NCBI GenBank assembly: GCA_018873245.2
Contig: JAEMBT020000009.1
Location: forward strand, 8,449,288-8,513,287
Source: Archegozetes longisetosus
Lineage: Eukaryota; Arthropoda; Arachnida; Sarcoptiformes; Trhypochthoniidae
Direction: 5' to 3'
DNA length: 64,000 bases
Shown here: positions 1-11,046 of the stretch, piece by piece
Numbering within the stretch: the stretch's first letter is position 1
How the letters are laid out: each line of letters starts with the position of its first letter
Made by a program: the position numbers and the translations under genes
The notes under the pieces: generated by a model
The model's database searches: none
Seen by the model: only the letters and a program-made list of their open reading frames with translations
What the model was told of the DNA's origin: nothing

Positions 1-1283
1 CATTTTCAGATAGCCTAACCTTTAAAATGTCAATATGATGACTATCGTTAGGATTTTTGTTTGGTTGTTTGACAACCATCAATTTTGTTGGCAAAACGAG
101 TGGTAACTTAGGACTTGACTCGTTGTTTATATTCAATCTTGACTTCTTTAGGACTTTCAATAAACATATTAAATCTGATAATAATGGATCTTTTATGAAA
201 TTTAGGTAATCGTATATGCGGTCATTTTCAAGTGCCATTTCTCAGATTTGACTCATATTAGCTTTAATTGAACACAATATATCATATCGGCTATCCCATC
301 TGGTTTCTATCGTTTGCTTTAATGAGGTCGACAGTTTACGCTGCAAGCTAATTAAGAAAATAGATTGAGATTGTATTAGAGTCCTAATTAAAAATATGTT
401 ACAACATTTTAAATACCCCGATCTTTTAAAGTAAGAGACCATCTCTTTATTCTTATCTAAGAGTTGAATTATTGAGTTGAACTGACTATCATCTCCAAAA
501 TTAAATGCATGTTTTTGGGCTAATTTGAAATTATAAGATGCGCAACCGATCTAAGTATCTTGAGAGAACGCAGCAGAAATTGCATTTGCATTATCCGACA
601 CGAAGAACTTTGCTTTATCTTGAATTTTAAATTCAGTTAGACTTTGCTTAACATTCATTTTTGTTGTAATTGCAGTTTTATCGGAAACTTCTCTTGTAGT
701 CAAAACACGTGCAATTATATCTTTGAGAACTGTCTTTGATATAAAATGAATTGCTTAAAAATTGTCAATAAAGTATCATAAAAGTTAGACTTTGAATTAT
801 GCTAAAAATGATTAATAATCTGCAGCTCCCTTTCTAATTGAAAAGTAGATTTTCAACACTTTATACTAAAATACGTAAATCTTTAAAAAGTCATTTAAGA
901 ATGATTCTTAAGTGTTTTAAATATTGAATTATAGTGATACTAGATGTTTAATAATAGCCCTTTTGATATTTTTAATATTTTGAGAAGACTCCTTTTCTAA
1001 GGTAAAATCTGAAGATTTTTAATAATAACAATATACTTTATATTAGGATGTGTAAATAATTACGATATTTAGCATTTCCTTTGAAAATGTTTACTCTTAA
1101 GACATTGGAACATAAAATTCTGTTTCATTCTACGGTACGGGATCTCCATGGGATTTTTGAAAATCATCAGCCATCCCGTCCCATTCCGTGTCTAAATTTT
1201 TAATTCTACGCCGTCCCATCCCGTGGGATGGAGCGGGATGGGACGGTATATCCTATCAACGGAATCCCATTGAACGTCTCTAG
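1..1283 (-). mobile_element. hAT DNA transposon, 5' part, cut by window edge
   Basis: Minus-strand translation of roughly 770 to 1 reads as the middle of a hAT transposase: FVSDNANAISAAFSQ, then KLAQKHAFNFGDD, then the hAT hallmark TRWDSRYDILCSI (about 250-300), then KDPLLSDLICLLKVLKK. Two in-frame stops break it, one between the first two blocks and one just after the hallmark, so this copy is dead. From 1125 to 1265 lies a cluster of GGGAT/CCCGTCCCAT words, as found under the ends of hAT elements, and the outer end is probably CTAGAGACGTTCAATGGG on the minus strand near 1283. The other end and the target duplication lie beyond base 1. Homology between NRF copy A and copies B/C starts just after this element (~1300). 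Confidence 0.75.
1125..1265. repeat. Subterminal GGGATGGGACG repeat cluster of the hAT
   Basis: A GC-rich island in AT-rich DNA made of both orientations of CCCGTCCCAT, CCATGGGAT, GGGATGGAGCGGGATGGGAC. Such arrays next to the terminal inverted repeat are known transposase-binding regions in hAT elements. Its place at the 5' side of the transposase remnant supports the assignment. Confidence 0.6.
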
Positions 1284-2649
1284 TCCGAACCGAGGTGGTC
1301 AGTCTGTTTATCGGTAGTTTGAGATAATAAACCATTAGTTGAATTGAAAATTTTGAGAAAACTTAAATGACATTGAGCTTTTCAATAAATGAAGCAGGAA
1401 TACAATAGATTCTCTTCTGAACTCTTTTAAGAAATTTAGATCACGAAAGGATTTATAAAATATTTAAATTTTAGTATTCGATACCAGTTATAAATTTGTT
1501 TACCATCAAAATTCTTGACAAAAGTTTTGTCGCCAAAAAAATTAGAATTTATAAATAAGATATCATCGGATAAGAGCTTCTAATCTCATAAACGTAATGA
1601 GTAATGAATTTTCTCTTTAAGGCATTCAATAAGACTTAATCCCTTTAGACATATAAAATTTTATTAAGCGTACTTTCAAAAATGCTTAAAGTGAAGGAGC
1701 AGCCTTGCAAAATACTGTTAAAAGATTTTTCAGAACTGCCAAAAGTTTATAGAAAATTATAGGGAATTCAATTTGACGCCTTTTTCGAGAAATGATTTGG
1801 AGTCTCGTTTAGTTTTTGCCTTTAAGACATGAACATAACTTTTTGAAGAACAGCTTAACGTCTAAGATGAATATAAGACGTATTAAAGACTACTTTTGAA
1901 TTGAAAGTGTAACCCAATTATTAAAAGTTTATAACTTATTTTGGTGTCCTTATCAAACTTTCGGCTTGGCTTCGGCCCAGACCCATATGAGAGTTAGTGC
2001 TTACAATCTTTCTTATAGTATGCAAGTCATTTGTATTATGTTATTTTGTCAAGGATAATTCAATCATTTCTTATATAAATGAAAGACATTTGTTTTAAAA
2101 CTTTAAAAGACACGTGATTGAAAATTTGATTTCCTATTGTACTTAAAGCATTGTTTCATTTTCTTAATATTTGATTAATTTGCTTTGACTTGAGAATAGT
2201 AAAAACTTGATTTTCTATCATATCTGTTCTTGAATTGAGTACTCTTCAATTAAATTTGCTATTTTAGCGTTTACCAATCGATTGAGCACCTGAAATAGCA
2301 CTTCGTTGCAAACGTATCGAGTCTCCTAATTAACGTTATCAATGCGGGCAAATTAATATGTAATTAGGTTTAAAGATCACAACACTACAAAACATATCAA
2401 AATCTGTGCAAGATTGATACAGAGAAATGATTGAATAGAATGGATCTGTAACTCATTATTAATATTAATTGTAAAATTTGTTAATTTGTAATTTATCTAT
2501 GAGATTAATATGTTTTCGATTAACCAGAAAATGACTGACTGCGCTTAGTGAATGTGGGTATGACTTGCAAATTGTTCGGATTAATAATCAGTTATTTGGA
2601 GATACAAAATATGATATAAAAAGATTAAGAAAAATTGAAGCCTTATCAG

Positions 2650-3247
2650 CAATGATGAGCAGTGCTCGAGCATTCGGTGCTCGGTAGCGAGCACGAGCAC
2701 TGAGCACTTCAATTTTGCCGAGCATGAGCGCGTGCTCGAGCACCTTACCCTCGAGCACCGAGCACAAGCTCCGAGCACTTAGTCCTAATATCAAAACTAA
2801 TTAAAACGATGTCAAACCAAATCTCTATTTTAAAAAAAGAAATATTTCAATTTAAAAAGCAATGAATTGAACTAAAGTTAGAATTCAATATTAATATCAA
2901 ATCTAAACAAATTTTGATTTAATTTTAAAGTTAACGTTCAATAATTATTTTCATCCTTTTATAAAAAGTTCGCTTATTTTATTGCAAAATGACATCAGTT
3001 TTTATCATTAAGCATATACTTGAACGGCATTTGATCTTACTTTTGACGTTTTGAATGTATTTTGCATTACATATGTTTAGTGTTAAAGCTTTCAATAGAC
3101 AAAGTTTGGACATAGTGCTCAGTTGGTGCTCGGTGCTCGAGCACCTTCAAAATACGAGCACCGAGCACTTCGGTTTTGCCGAGCACGAGCGCGAGCACTG
3201 AGCACCAAATTTTGTCTGAGCACGAGCACCGAGCACGCTCATCATTG
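2650..3247. mobile_element. Non-autonomous hAT-type MITE with GAGCAC arrays
   Basis: Terminal inverted repeats CAATGATGAGC (2650-2660) and GCTCATCATTG (3237-3247) are perfect and are flanked by the exact 8-bp duplication CTTATCAG (2642-2649 and 3248-3255), the target size of hAT elements. Inside each end, at 2658-2780 and 3113-3240, sit about ten copies of GAGCAC/GTGCTC in both orientations, many separated by one to a few bases. The AT-rich middle has no transposase. It is found only in copy A. Small ORFs running through the arrays are by-products of the repeat. Confidence 0.9.
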
Positions 3248-3574
3248 CTTATCAGAACTAACTATTCAGTGCAAACTCACACTCTTGTATATATTCATAA
3301 GTTAAAGGATTTACTCTTCATTTCCTGAGAACAATAAAACTTGATTTTCTACTGTAACAGTTCTTCAATTAAGTGCTTTCAGATTAAATTCATCTGTTCA
3401 TAAGTTAAAGGATCTACTTTCTTAACCTTGTAGTTGTCGTCTCAAAATACTTCGCGATTACACTTATCTCTATATTATTCTGCCATTAATTAAGAGTTGA
3501 ACGATTTAGTGAAATCAAAGCTTATGTGTATATGACTTAATGTATAGCTTTTGGAATTTTAGTCTTGAACATAA

Positions 3575-3592
3575 GGTTAGGTTAGGTTAGGG
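3575..3592 (+). repeat. Short interstitial GGTTA x3 run
   Basis: Three units of GGTTA followed by GGG. The aligned place in copies B and C reads GGCTCGGATT, so the run is specific to copy A. TTAGG is the common arthropod telomere word, but three units can arise by chance. Confidence 0.5.
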
Positions 3593-3939
3593 AAAAGAAA
3601 ATATTCATATGTAAAGTCTACAGAAAACAAGTATAATATCAGTTTTTGCGATTTTGTTGTATGAAAATTTATCTATTTGTCATATTTCACAATTATTTCA
3701 TATTTTTAAATATTTTATTTATTAATACTCTTTATGAGTGTACTATTGAAAAAGATGTCTTATTTATTCTAATTTTATAGTCGTTGATATATCAAGAAAT
3801 TACATTTAAATTTTAGTTACTCCATGAAATACAATTGAATTTAATTTCATTTCACAACAATTCAGTGCTTAAAAAAATCTTTAGAATCTATGTGACAATT
3901 TTTCAAATTTTAACATTTTATTTCTTGAATCAATTGAAG

Positions 3940-6900
3940 ACATTAATTGAATCAAAGAGTACTTCTGAAGAATGTGAAACAAGTATTCACGGAACCCTCA
4001 GTGCATTCGATAACTTAGAAGACTGGGCTTTAGAATTAATCAATTCGTGGGGAAAATTTCCACCATCAGGTCTTTTTAGTGGATCTCTTAATGATTTTGG
4101 TGATTACGACCAATGTATGTCTATATTACCAAATCAAGTGATTGGAGAATCTCAATACTGTTTAATTGAAATATCGGTTCCGGTACCTAAACCTATGAAA
4201 TATCATCAAAATTTTTATCACGAAGTCGATGTTTTGCCTGATTTTGTCAATAAGAGTGGAAATCATATTTTTGCTAAACTTTCAAGAGATGCATCTTTCT
4301 TCTATTGGTATGGAATTAAACTTGGAATTTGTACACCAAACAAATGCACCAAAACTGACATTGAATCTTTGGCACAAAATGGTTAAGTATTTATATTTGA
4401 AATTCAATAATTCATTGTGGTATTTCGATGATTTCAATTGACTTTCCTTTACTTTCCCTCTTGATTGCACATAACATTTGTTTAAATTTGAGATTCGCTA
4501 TTTGTCTACAATTTAGTTAAATTATTTTTAGTAATAAACCTTAAATTTATACTCCATTTATTGTCTAATCTTAGAAAAGAAAGTTTTCAATACCATTTCA
4601 TTCAAAATTTATGAAAATCCACTAATTTTGAATTTTGAGTTTATAATAGTTTAGATCATCGCTTTTGGGTTACTCTGACGTTTGTTATTTTGAAAATTGT
4701 TATCTAAATTGGTTCACACGATTTTTGTTCAATTTTTATCTTTACTTTCGTATTCACTTTTTAAGAGTAAAACGACGGTAATTATAACAAGCAACTCATA
4801 TTAAATCAATGCATAATTTAAATGAAATTAGGTCTGAAGACTTCTGGGCTTACAGTCAAGAGTATTGAATGCGAGCATAAGAGTCGTGTGAAACTCAATT
4901 CTGTCCAAATAATAGCGATGTCAGTACAAAAACATTTATGAAATTTCAAAATAATTAATATTTAAATCGTAACAAATTTCTAAAATTTCATTAGACTATT
5001 TTTTATGGTATTCCTGTTCGCGTCAATTTTCGCTACATTTTATGAACAATTTTCAAATTCAAAAAGTAATTATTTGAAATCTACTTTTGTACTGAATCAT
5101 ATCTGAGTTATCTTTCATACAGGAAATTCGACTTTAGGCAGAATTTTTGAAGCATTTTCATTAAGGAATAACATTAATAAACTGATGTCAACTAAATGCG
5201 ATAGAAATATATCATGTATAAATGGCTTAAAAGTTTTGACAATGATTTGGGTCATTTCGGGTCATACTATCGAATGGACTGATTGGGCTAACTATAGTAA
5301 TACATGAAATAATTATAAAATTTCAAATATGTTTTATATTAATATATCAACTTTTCCTCATAAGGAAATTCATTTCGAATTAAAGATGTACTGAGTTCAC
5401 CTGAAAGACAAATTCTTTTCAAAGGTCACTATAGTGTCGAAAGTTTTTTCTTCATTAGGTAAGTATTTTTTATTATTTAAGATTTTGAATCTCTAATAAT
5501 AGAATTTTCTGATGTAAAATATTGAAATAAATTTCTTCAAAAGTGGTTTATTAACGATTTATATAACTTTGCAATATACAAATGGAAAATATGAGAATTT
5601 CAATTGGATTGGATTTTTGATATCTCGTTTCATACGTCTTATGCCACAATTGGCAATATTCATGTTGATGACTACATTGATACCTGTTTTTGGTTCGGGT
5701 CCCATTTGGAATAAACACATTGGAGCTCAAGTTAACATTTGTTATGATAATTGGTGGCAAAATATTCTATGTCTACAAAATTTCATCGATGCCAATAATA
5801 TGGTAAAAATCTAATTAATAAGACTTTAATTTTAAGCAATTTGCTTTCAAGCAGGGTTTTCCTTAAATTAATCTAAATATTGAGTAAACAAAGGAAAAGG
5901 AATAATTGAGATTTTCAGGACAACTTCAAATTCAGGTTTAGATTCCCAGATTTAGAACATTTATTATAAACAATATAAAATTTTTCTTTACCTTTGTGAA
6001 ACAGCCTTTAAATATAATATAAAATAAAGTCTTAAAAGCTTTTAGTTTAAGGTTTCTTCAGTGTCATATACAGAGAAAGGTAAAATAGGTGAAAATATAG
6101 CTGATTGGTAGTATAATGAAACAGTCCCTACCAATAAACCTTGAATTTTGTTTATCAAAACTGAATTCAATTAGTAGAGTATTGACAAAGTTAGTGTTTC
6201 ATTGTTTTAAAACATCTTCTAGTGCATGATTTATTCAATACATATATTTATCTTATTGAAATATGAGTCGTGTATCAAAAGTCAATATTTGATAATCAAA
6301 TTTAAGGTTTGATTTTCAGGCTTTGTTCCACAATTACTTTAATCAACTACTTTGCCTTTCTCTGGTTATATATATCCCTAGATATGATTGATAGAAATAA
6401 TTGAAGAATCTGTCATTAATGCAAAATGTGTTGAGATCTAAATTCAAGATTAAGCATTGATTTCGAATCAAACGATACCCTGAAAACTCTTTGGAGGTAG
6501 CAGTCCTATTTTAAAGAACATATTATTGAGAACGGTCTATCGTTTAGATTTAGAATGCTCTAGAATTTTTCCAAACCACCTTTGATCTATTGAACAGGTC
6601 TTCTAACAGTTCAAAATTTTTGTTTTAACTCATATCAATTACCCATAAATTATCTATGCTTTGGTAAACATTTTGTCTTTGTAAAACATTATCCTTCAAC
6701 TATCTGGATTTAATAAGATTATGCGACTAAACGCTTTATGAGATTTTAAATTGATTATGAAAAATGATTATAAGTAACTACTCTTGATTAGAAAACTGCA
6801 TGAACATAACAGTTGAGTTTTCTCAAGCTATACCTTGATATAATGGTCAGCTTATGCCTCAAAACAATATAGTGATGAGAGCCTTTGACTTGGTACATAT

Positions 6901-9420
6901 TTATTTTCAGCTTTCTCTTTTATAGCTGTGAATTAGATTTATACTGGTCATCAAAATCGATAATTGAAACATTATATTAATACATATATGTCTGTTTTAA
7001 ACTTGTAAGATATGTAACTATGATCATCTGTAAAAAGTTTGATTAGAAAACGTAACTAAAAGTTATAAAAGAGAAAGTTGAAAATTAAATACCAATGAAG
7101 TCAGAGGTCAAGAGCACTTTTCACTGTATTGTCTTGAGGAGAAAGTATATATTGTTTGACAAGCACTCATTCGACTTTGAAAACACAATGAAAAATAACA
7201 TTTTAATAGTTTAATCATACAGCTCATTAGTTAAGATCAGAAACTGAAAAATTTTCAAGTCTAGCAAAAAGAGTTGAAAGAAAAGATTTACTTGAAGAAA
7301 TTCATTACATTCTAGGTTTAAAAAATTAATTTATCAGATATCGAGAAAAGATTTTTGTATCTTAGGGATGCTATTGTACAATGCGTTGATTATCACTGTA
7401 AAGTAGTGTTTTTTCAACACATGAGCAAATATTCTAATTATGTATTGTAAACAAAATCACTACTGACTACTTGACTACTTATTAAGTACGAAGGTTAAAA
7501 GTAGTCTCCCTAAAATACAAGAATCGCTTCTGTATTTCAATTGCATAGTTATTGAACACTTTAGCCCGTTTATAGAGAACATTTCGGTACAGCCAAGAGT
7601 TCATTATAAGCGGGAATTTACTATAAGAAAATTCACTGTAAACGTTTAATTATATTGAATAGTGTGGAATGCATTTGTGGTACATCGCAACTGATATGCA
7701 ATTTCACTGGATATCATTATTCGTTGTCATTGCATTATTGGCTCAAAGAAAACTGGGTTTAATCATAAATACAGTTATTGTGATCGCGTTTATTCTTTTG
7801 CAATCAATCATGATATTCGTGAATAATTTTCCTCCAGCGATGATCACTACAACAAGAAGGTAATCTAAGATGAAATTGAGAAAATTAAGACTGATATAAA
7901 CTCTGTATTTAGCGATGCCATACACGATGGTACGATATACTCTCCATTCCGTACAGAATTCTACTGGAAGCCGTGGTCTCACGGATCAGTTTATTTCATG
8001 GGACTCGCTTTTGGATATTTCGTTCGTAACATCCAACCGAAAGCTTTGTCTAATGTAATGTTATATTTCAGCTTACAAACATAATGTTGTTTGATTTTTC
8101 AATTTTCGATTACAAATTTCATATCTTGTTTCAATAACAAACAGAATATTATGATTATAATACATTCTCACAAGGCTAGTACCAAAGTATTTTTCCAATG
8201 AAATGTTAAATCAGCATTTTTAAATCGAATCTTTCAAAATCTATAGATATAGTGTCATATACTCAAAGTCCACTTGATTCTTAACCGACGCTCAAAAGAT
8301 AGTAGTAGGACAATTATGTATTCCATAAAACACATTAGAATACCACTCCCACATCAAATAATATCTTCATGTTATGCATAATATACATAAGTGTCAGCTT
8401 AACACTCAGGTAGTTAGCGCTGAAGAATTCATTAACTGTACGTATGTGACGATAATCTTTCAAATATTTTCTTCTGTATGATGCGATTAAATATCAAACT
8501 AAATTGTTTCATACAAATATTTAGTTGAATTAAGCTTTAATGTAATGCTCGAACAACTGATCAGATATGAGACATTTCTTTTCAAATTGATAACAGATTC
8601 AGTTGGAATTAGGCTCAGTTGCATCAAATTAAATAGACTTTTAGATAAACTGTAAAAATCTTCCTAAATCACTGAAATTAAACAATAGTTATCCAAAGGT
8701 TATAATTGAGATTAATTGTCATGTTCATGAACTTTTGTCCAAAAAGATTTTCTGTCAAACCCTTTTACAAGAATATTCTTCATCTGTATTGAAACAAACT
8801 TCGATATAAAATTCAGAAATTGAAAAATCAATACTTGTCTTTTAAAAAAAATATATTTATTTATATTCATTGTGAACATTGTTTTCAAAATTTTCCAACA
8901 GAGTACAAAGACTTTGATTTGGATTCTGTTAGCTATTGGTTACATAACAATAATCTACGATAGTCAATATTGGAATTATGGACAACCTTATAATCGATGG
9001 ATTTCTGCATTTCTCTATCCATTCACTAAAGTAATTTGGACCATTATTACCGCAACAGTTATCTGGATGTGTATTACAGGAAACGGAGGATTTATTGATA
9101 GATTTCTTTCAAGCAAAGTATTTATACCTTTATCTCGATTGACATATTCTGTATTCTTGACACACGCGTGGATTGTATGGATATTTTGGGGCTCAAGAAG
9201 AGATTCAGTAGATATGAATAATTTGACGATTTTATGTGCATTTTGTGGAATTTTATTCATATCTTATATAATGGGAACAGTTTTTTCATTACTTTTTGAG
9301 TCTCCATTTTTTGTATTACAAAAATATTTGAAAAATTATTTTTTCAGAAATGATGACACCAAAAATACTTATAAATTACCAATAGAACTTGATGAAACAC
9401 AAAGAACACTCAAGAATTAG
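3940..9420 (+). CDS. NRF-6-like acyltransferase, copy A (exons 2-10)
   Basis: A multi-span membrane acyltransferase of the nose-resistant-to-fluoxetine family (extracellular NRF domain plus Acyltransferase_3). Exons: 3940-4381, 4832-4919, 4995-5065, 5123-5296, 5365-5458, 5544-5802, 7663-7859, 7913-8054, 8902-9420. All joins are GT-AG and keep frame, giving 661 codons before the stop. Exon 2 carries the NRF domain (ECETSIHGTLSAFDNLEDW, then WGKFPPSGLFSGSLNDFGDYDQC). Exon 4 is the first membrane segment. Exon 5 has the core motif and the likely catalytic histidine in VISGHT; exon 7 has SRFIRLMPQ; exon 8 has HLWYIATDMQF. Copy A reads CINGLKVL where B and C read CIDGLRVL, so the family Asp and Arg are changed. 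No signal-peptide exon 1 is visible because the hAT at 1-1283 sits in intron 1. AATAAA lies at 9657. Confidence 0.88.
6857..7139. repeat. Inverted repeat (foldback) in intron 7 of copy A
   Basis: Left arm 6857-6928 (CCTCAAAACAATATAGTGAT, then TTTTCAGCTTTCTCTTTTAT) and right arm 7061-7139 are imperfect reverse complements around a ~130-bp loop. It lies in ~1.1 kb (about 6080-7205) present in copy A only, so it is probably part of a MITE-like insertion. I could not define its ends or a target duplication. Confidence 0.55.
7558..7648. repeat. Short pogo-like hairpin before exon 8 (copy A)
   Basis: A ~50-bp hairpin, CCCGTTTATAGNGAAC paired with the complement of a CATTATAAGCGGG arm, followed by TATAAG and TTCACTGTA. 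The wording recalls Tigger/pogo ends. The same sequence precedes exon 8 in copy B (18457-18538) and C (33595-33678), so it is older than the triplication. Confidence 0.4.
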
Positions 9421-9656
9421 TTTCAAATAATTTACTTGATTTCAGAGTACAATCATTTTTGATTCACAAAAATTTTTCATATTAACTAATTTTAATTTGA
9501 AAGCTATGAGTTTAATAACAATTTCTAAACTTTATACTTATTAACAAAATCAATATAGAAGTTCTGTTTGCAAATTAGAGTTCTATCGAACTTGAAAACT
9601 CGATTTTAAGTACTAATTCTATGAATGTCATTATAATTTGATATAATTAAGCTTCG

Positions 9657-9662
9657 AATAAA
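9657..9662 (+). promoter_or_regulatory. Poly(A) signal AATAAA, copy A
   Basis: AATAAA about 240 bases after the copy A stop, within overlapping AATAAATAAATAA. The same site lies at 20557-20562 behind copy B. Confidence 0.5.
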
Positions 9663-9805
9663 TAAATAAGAAATTGAATAAACTTTTATGAGATATTATT
9701 AATACACTTGACAGAACTTCATTCGATTAATTATCGTTGAGTTTATCGGATCAGCTCTTTTGAGTAAAGTGATGGACCACATTGGGATTAAACATGGGTC
9801 ATGAT

Positions 9806-9898
9806 AAAAGGAGAAACAAACAGACAGGGAGATAAAGAGACCTCTCTCTATCTCTGTCTCTCCCTGTCTCTTTATACAAATACATTGTATCTCCTTTT
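9806..9898. repeat. Small inverted repeat, (CT)-rich
   Basis: AAAAGGAGAAACAAACAGAC and the distant reverse complement ending in ATCTCCTTTT, with a GACAGGGAGA / TCTCCCTGTC pair inside. It marks where the 3' flanks of copies A and B stop matching. Behind copy B a decayed version occurs (~20710-20755). Confidence 0.45.
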
Positions 9899-10196
9899 AC
9901 AATGTCTTCATAATATTTCAATATAAGCATAGTCATACGTGATTTCTAATTATTTATACTTTTTCCATAAAACTGCAAATCTCTGACAAAATCTTAATGT
10001 ATAAACTGACAACAATTTTTGACGTTAAGTGTGAAATTACAGACATCTTTAAATCTGAGATTTACCCTTTAGACCTCTTACGTCTAAAGCTAAACAAACA
10101 TTTGATAGAACAGTTTTGTCTTCTCGTTTTGACTTTATTTAACTTTGGAATCATACTATTTTATTGAATATAATTTATGTGAAAATCCTATTCAAT

Positions 10197-11046
10197 CAAC
10201 GAGTTTAAAAGCATTTAATATTTAACATTTTTACTGGCTGATTAGTTAGTGTAGTGACCATTGATAAAACAGAGTCACGCTCGTGTATACTACTGACGAT
10301 CTATCTTTCTTTTAATATCAGGATATTTTTTCTTCAATTTCTTTCATTTGAAAATTAACCTTACTATGCTTCTACCCGAAAATTGTTAATGAAGAAATTG
10401 AAGAAGAAATATCTTAATATTAAAAAAAGGAAAAAATCGTCACTAGTGTACGCGAACCCGACCCTGTTCTAGGGTGACCACCCGTCCCGTCTATTTAAAG
10501 ATAAGACAGAAATCCCGTCAGACCAAAAACTCTCAAAGAGACAATCAGTTGTCCCGTTTTTTAACTTTCATCTTGAAAAGTGTGTTCAGAAAAATATTTC
10601 TTAGAAATTCAAACATTAAATTTATTTTACAAAATGATAAGGGGTTAAGAAACTCAGTCTAGTGCTTTGAACATCTGTGGTTTAAAACAAAGAGTCATAG
10701 AATTCATCTTTTCTGCCTTGACTTATATTTGATATAAACCAGTTTTCTTACTTTTGAATAACCTTTGAAAGATGCCATTCTAAGAAAAAATATACTTTTG
10801 AAATCAACCATGACCAATAATTTTCAATGTTTTAATGTTAGAATGTATTGTTTGACACCTAAATATTTGTAATGACAAATGAAATCGGCATTTTCCTTTT
10901 AAAAAATGTAAGAGTCCCCCCTTTGATATTTTTGTGCCGTTAGAGTCAAGCCAGAGGTAGTTACCCTATCCTGTTCTATCAATGGTCAGTACACTGACCA
11001 GTCAACCAGTAAGAAAGGTAAACATTAAATGCTTTTAAACTCGTTG
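10197..11046. mobile_element. Foldback MITE split by a second element
   Basis: Once the 10470-10968 insert and one target copy are set aside, the remaining ~340 bp is nearly one long hairpin. CAACGAGTTTAAAAGC (10197) mirrors the right end at 11046, CTGACGAT near 10300 mirrors ATCGTCACTAG at 10437, and CTTCAATTTCTT at 10332 mirrors AAGAAATTGAAG at 10393. The two arms are ~150 bp each. No coding capacity. I found no convincing target duplication, so the superfamily is unknown. Confidence 0.7.
10470..10968. mobile_element. hAT-type MITE inserted in the foldback element
   Basis: Left end TAGGGTGACCACCCGTCCCG and right end (complement) TAGGGTAACTACC are the AGGGTGACCA type of hAT terminus. The flanking 8 bases CCCTGTTC (10462-10469) and TCCTGTTC (10969-10976) agree at seven of eight positions. 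CCCGTC words occur near the left end. About 500 bp, no transposase; the 62-codon ORF crossing it is not supported. Confidence 0.75.

Larger units (their letters stand above)
1300..9760 (+). repeat. Tandem duplication unit A (NRF-6-like gene copy A)
   Basis: Intron, exon and 3' flank sequence line up with units B and C. Examples are the TTTGAGATAATAAACC stretch at ~1316 against 13893 and 29270, and the 3' flank to ~9760 against ~20665. The left end is cut by the hAT at 1-1283. Unit A lacks the ~640-bp MITE that sits at 14631 in B and 29997 in C, and it has an extra ~1.1 kb in intron 7. Confidence 0.85.

Noticed and set aside
2650-3247. GAGCAC words as a CRISPR-like or satellite array
   Set aside because: Units are six bases, face both ways, have no constant spacers and lie inside a MITE with a target duplication.
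2581-3305. Short ORFs over the GAGCAC arrays as small cysteine-rich peptides
   Set aside because: The ORFs follow from the repeat being stop-free; they overlap on several frames and have no start context or splice partner.
3575-3592. Telomere or chromosome fusion point
   Set aside because: Only three units; flanking sequence is ordinary intron of copy A.
9015-9260. 81-codon minus-strand ORFs inside exon 10 of A and B
   Set aside because: They mirror the conserved acyltransferase exon on the other strand.
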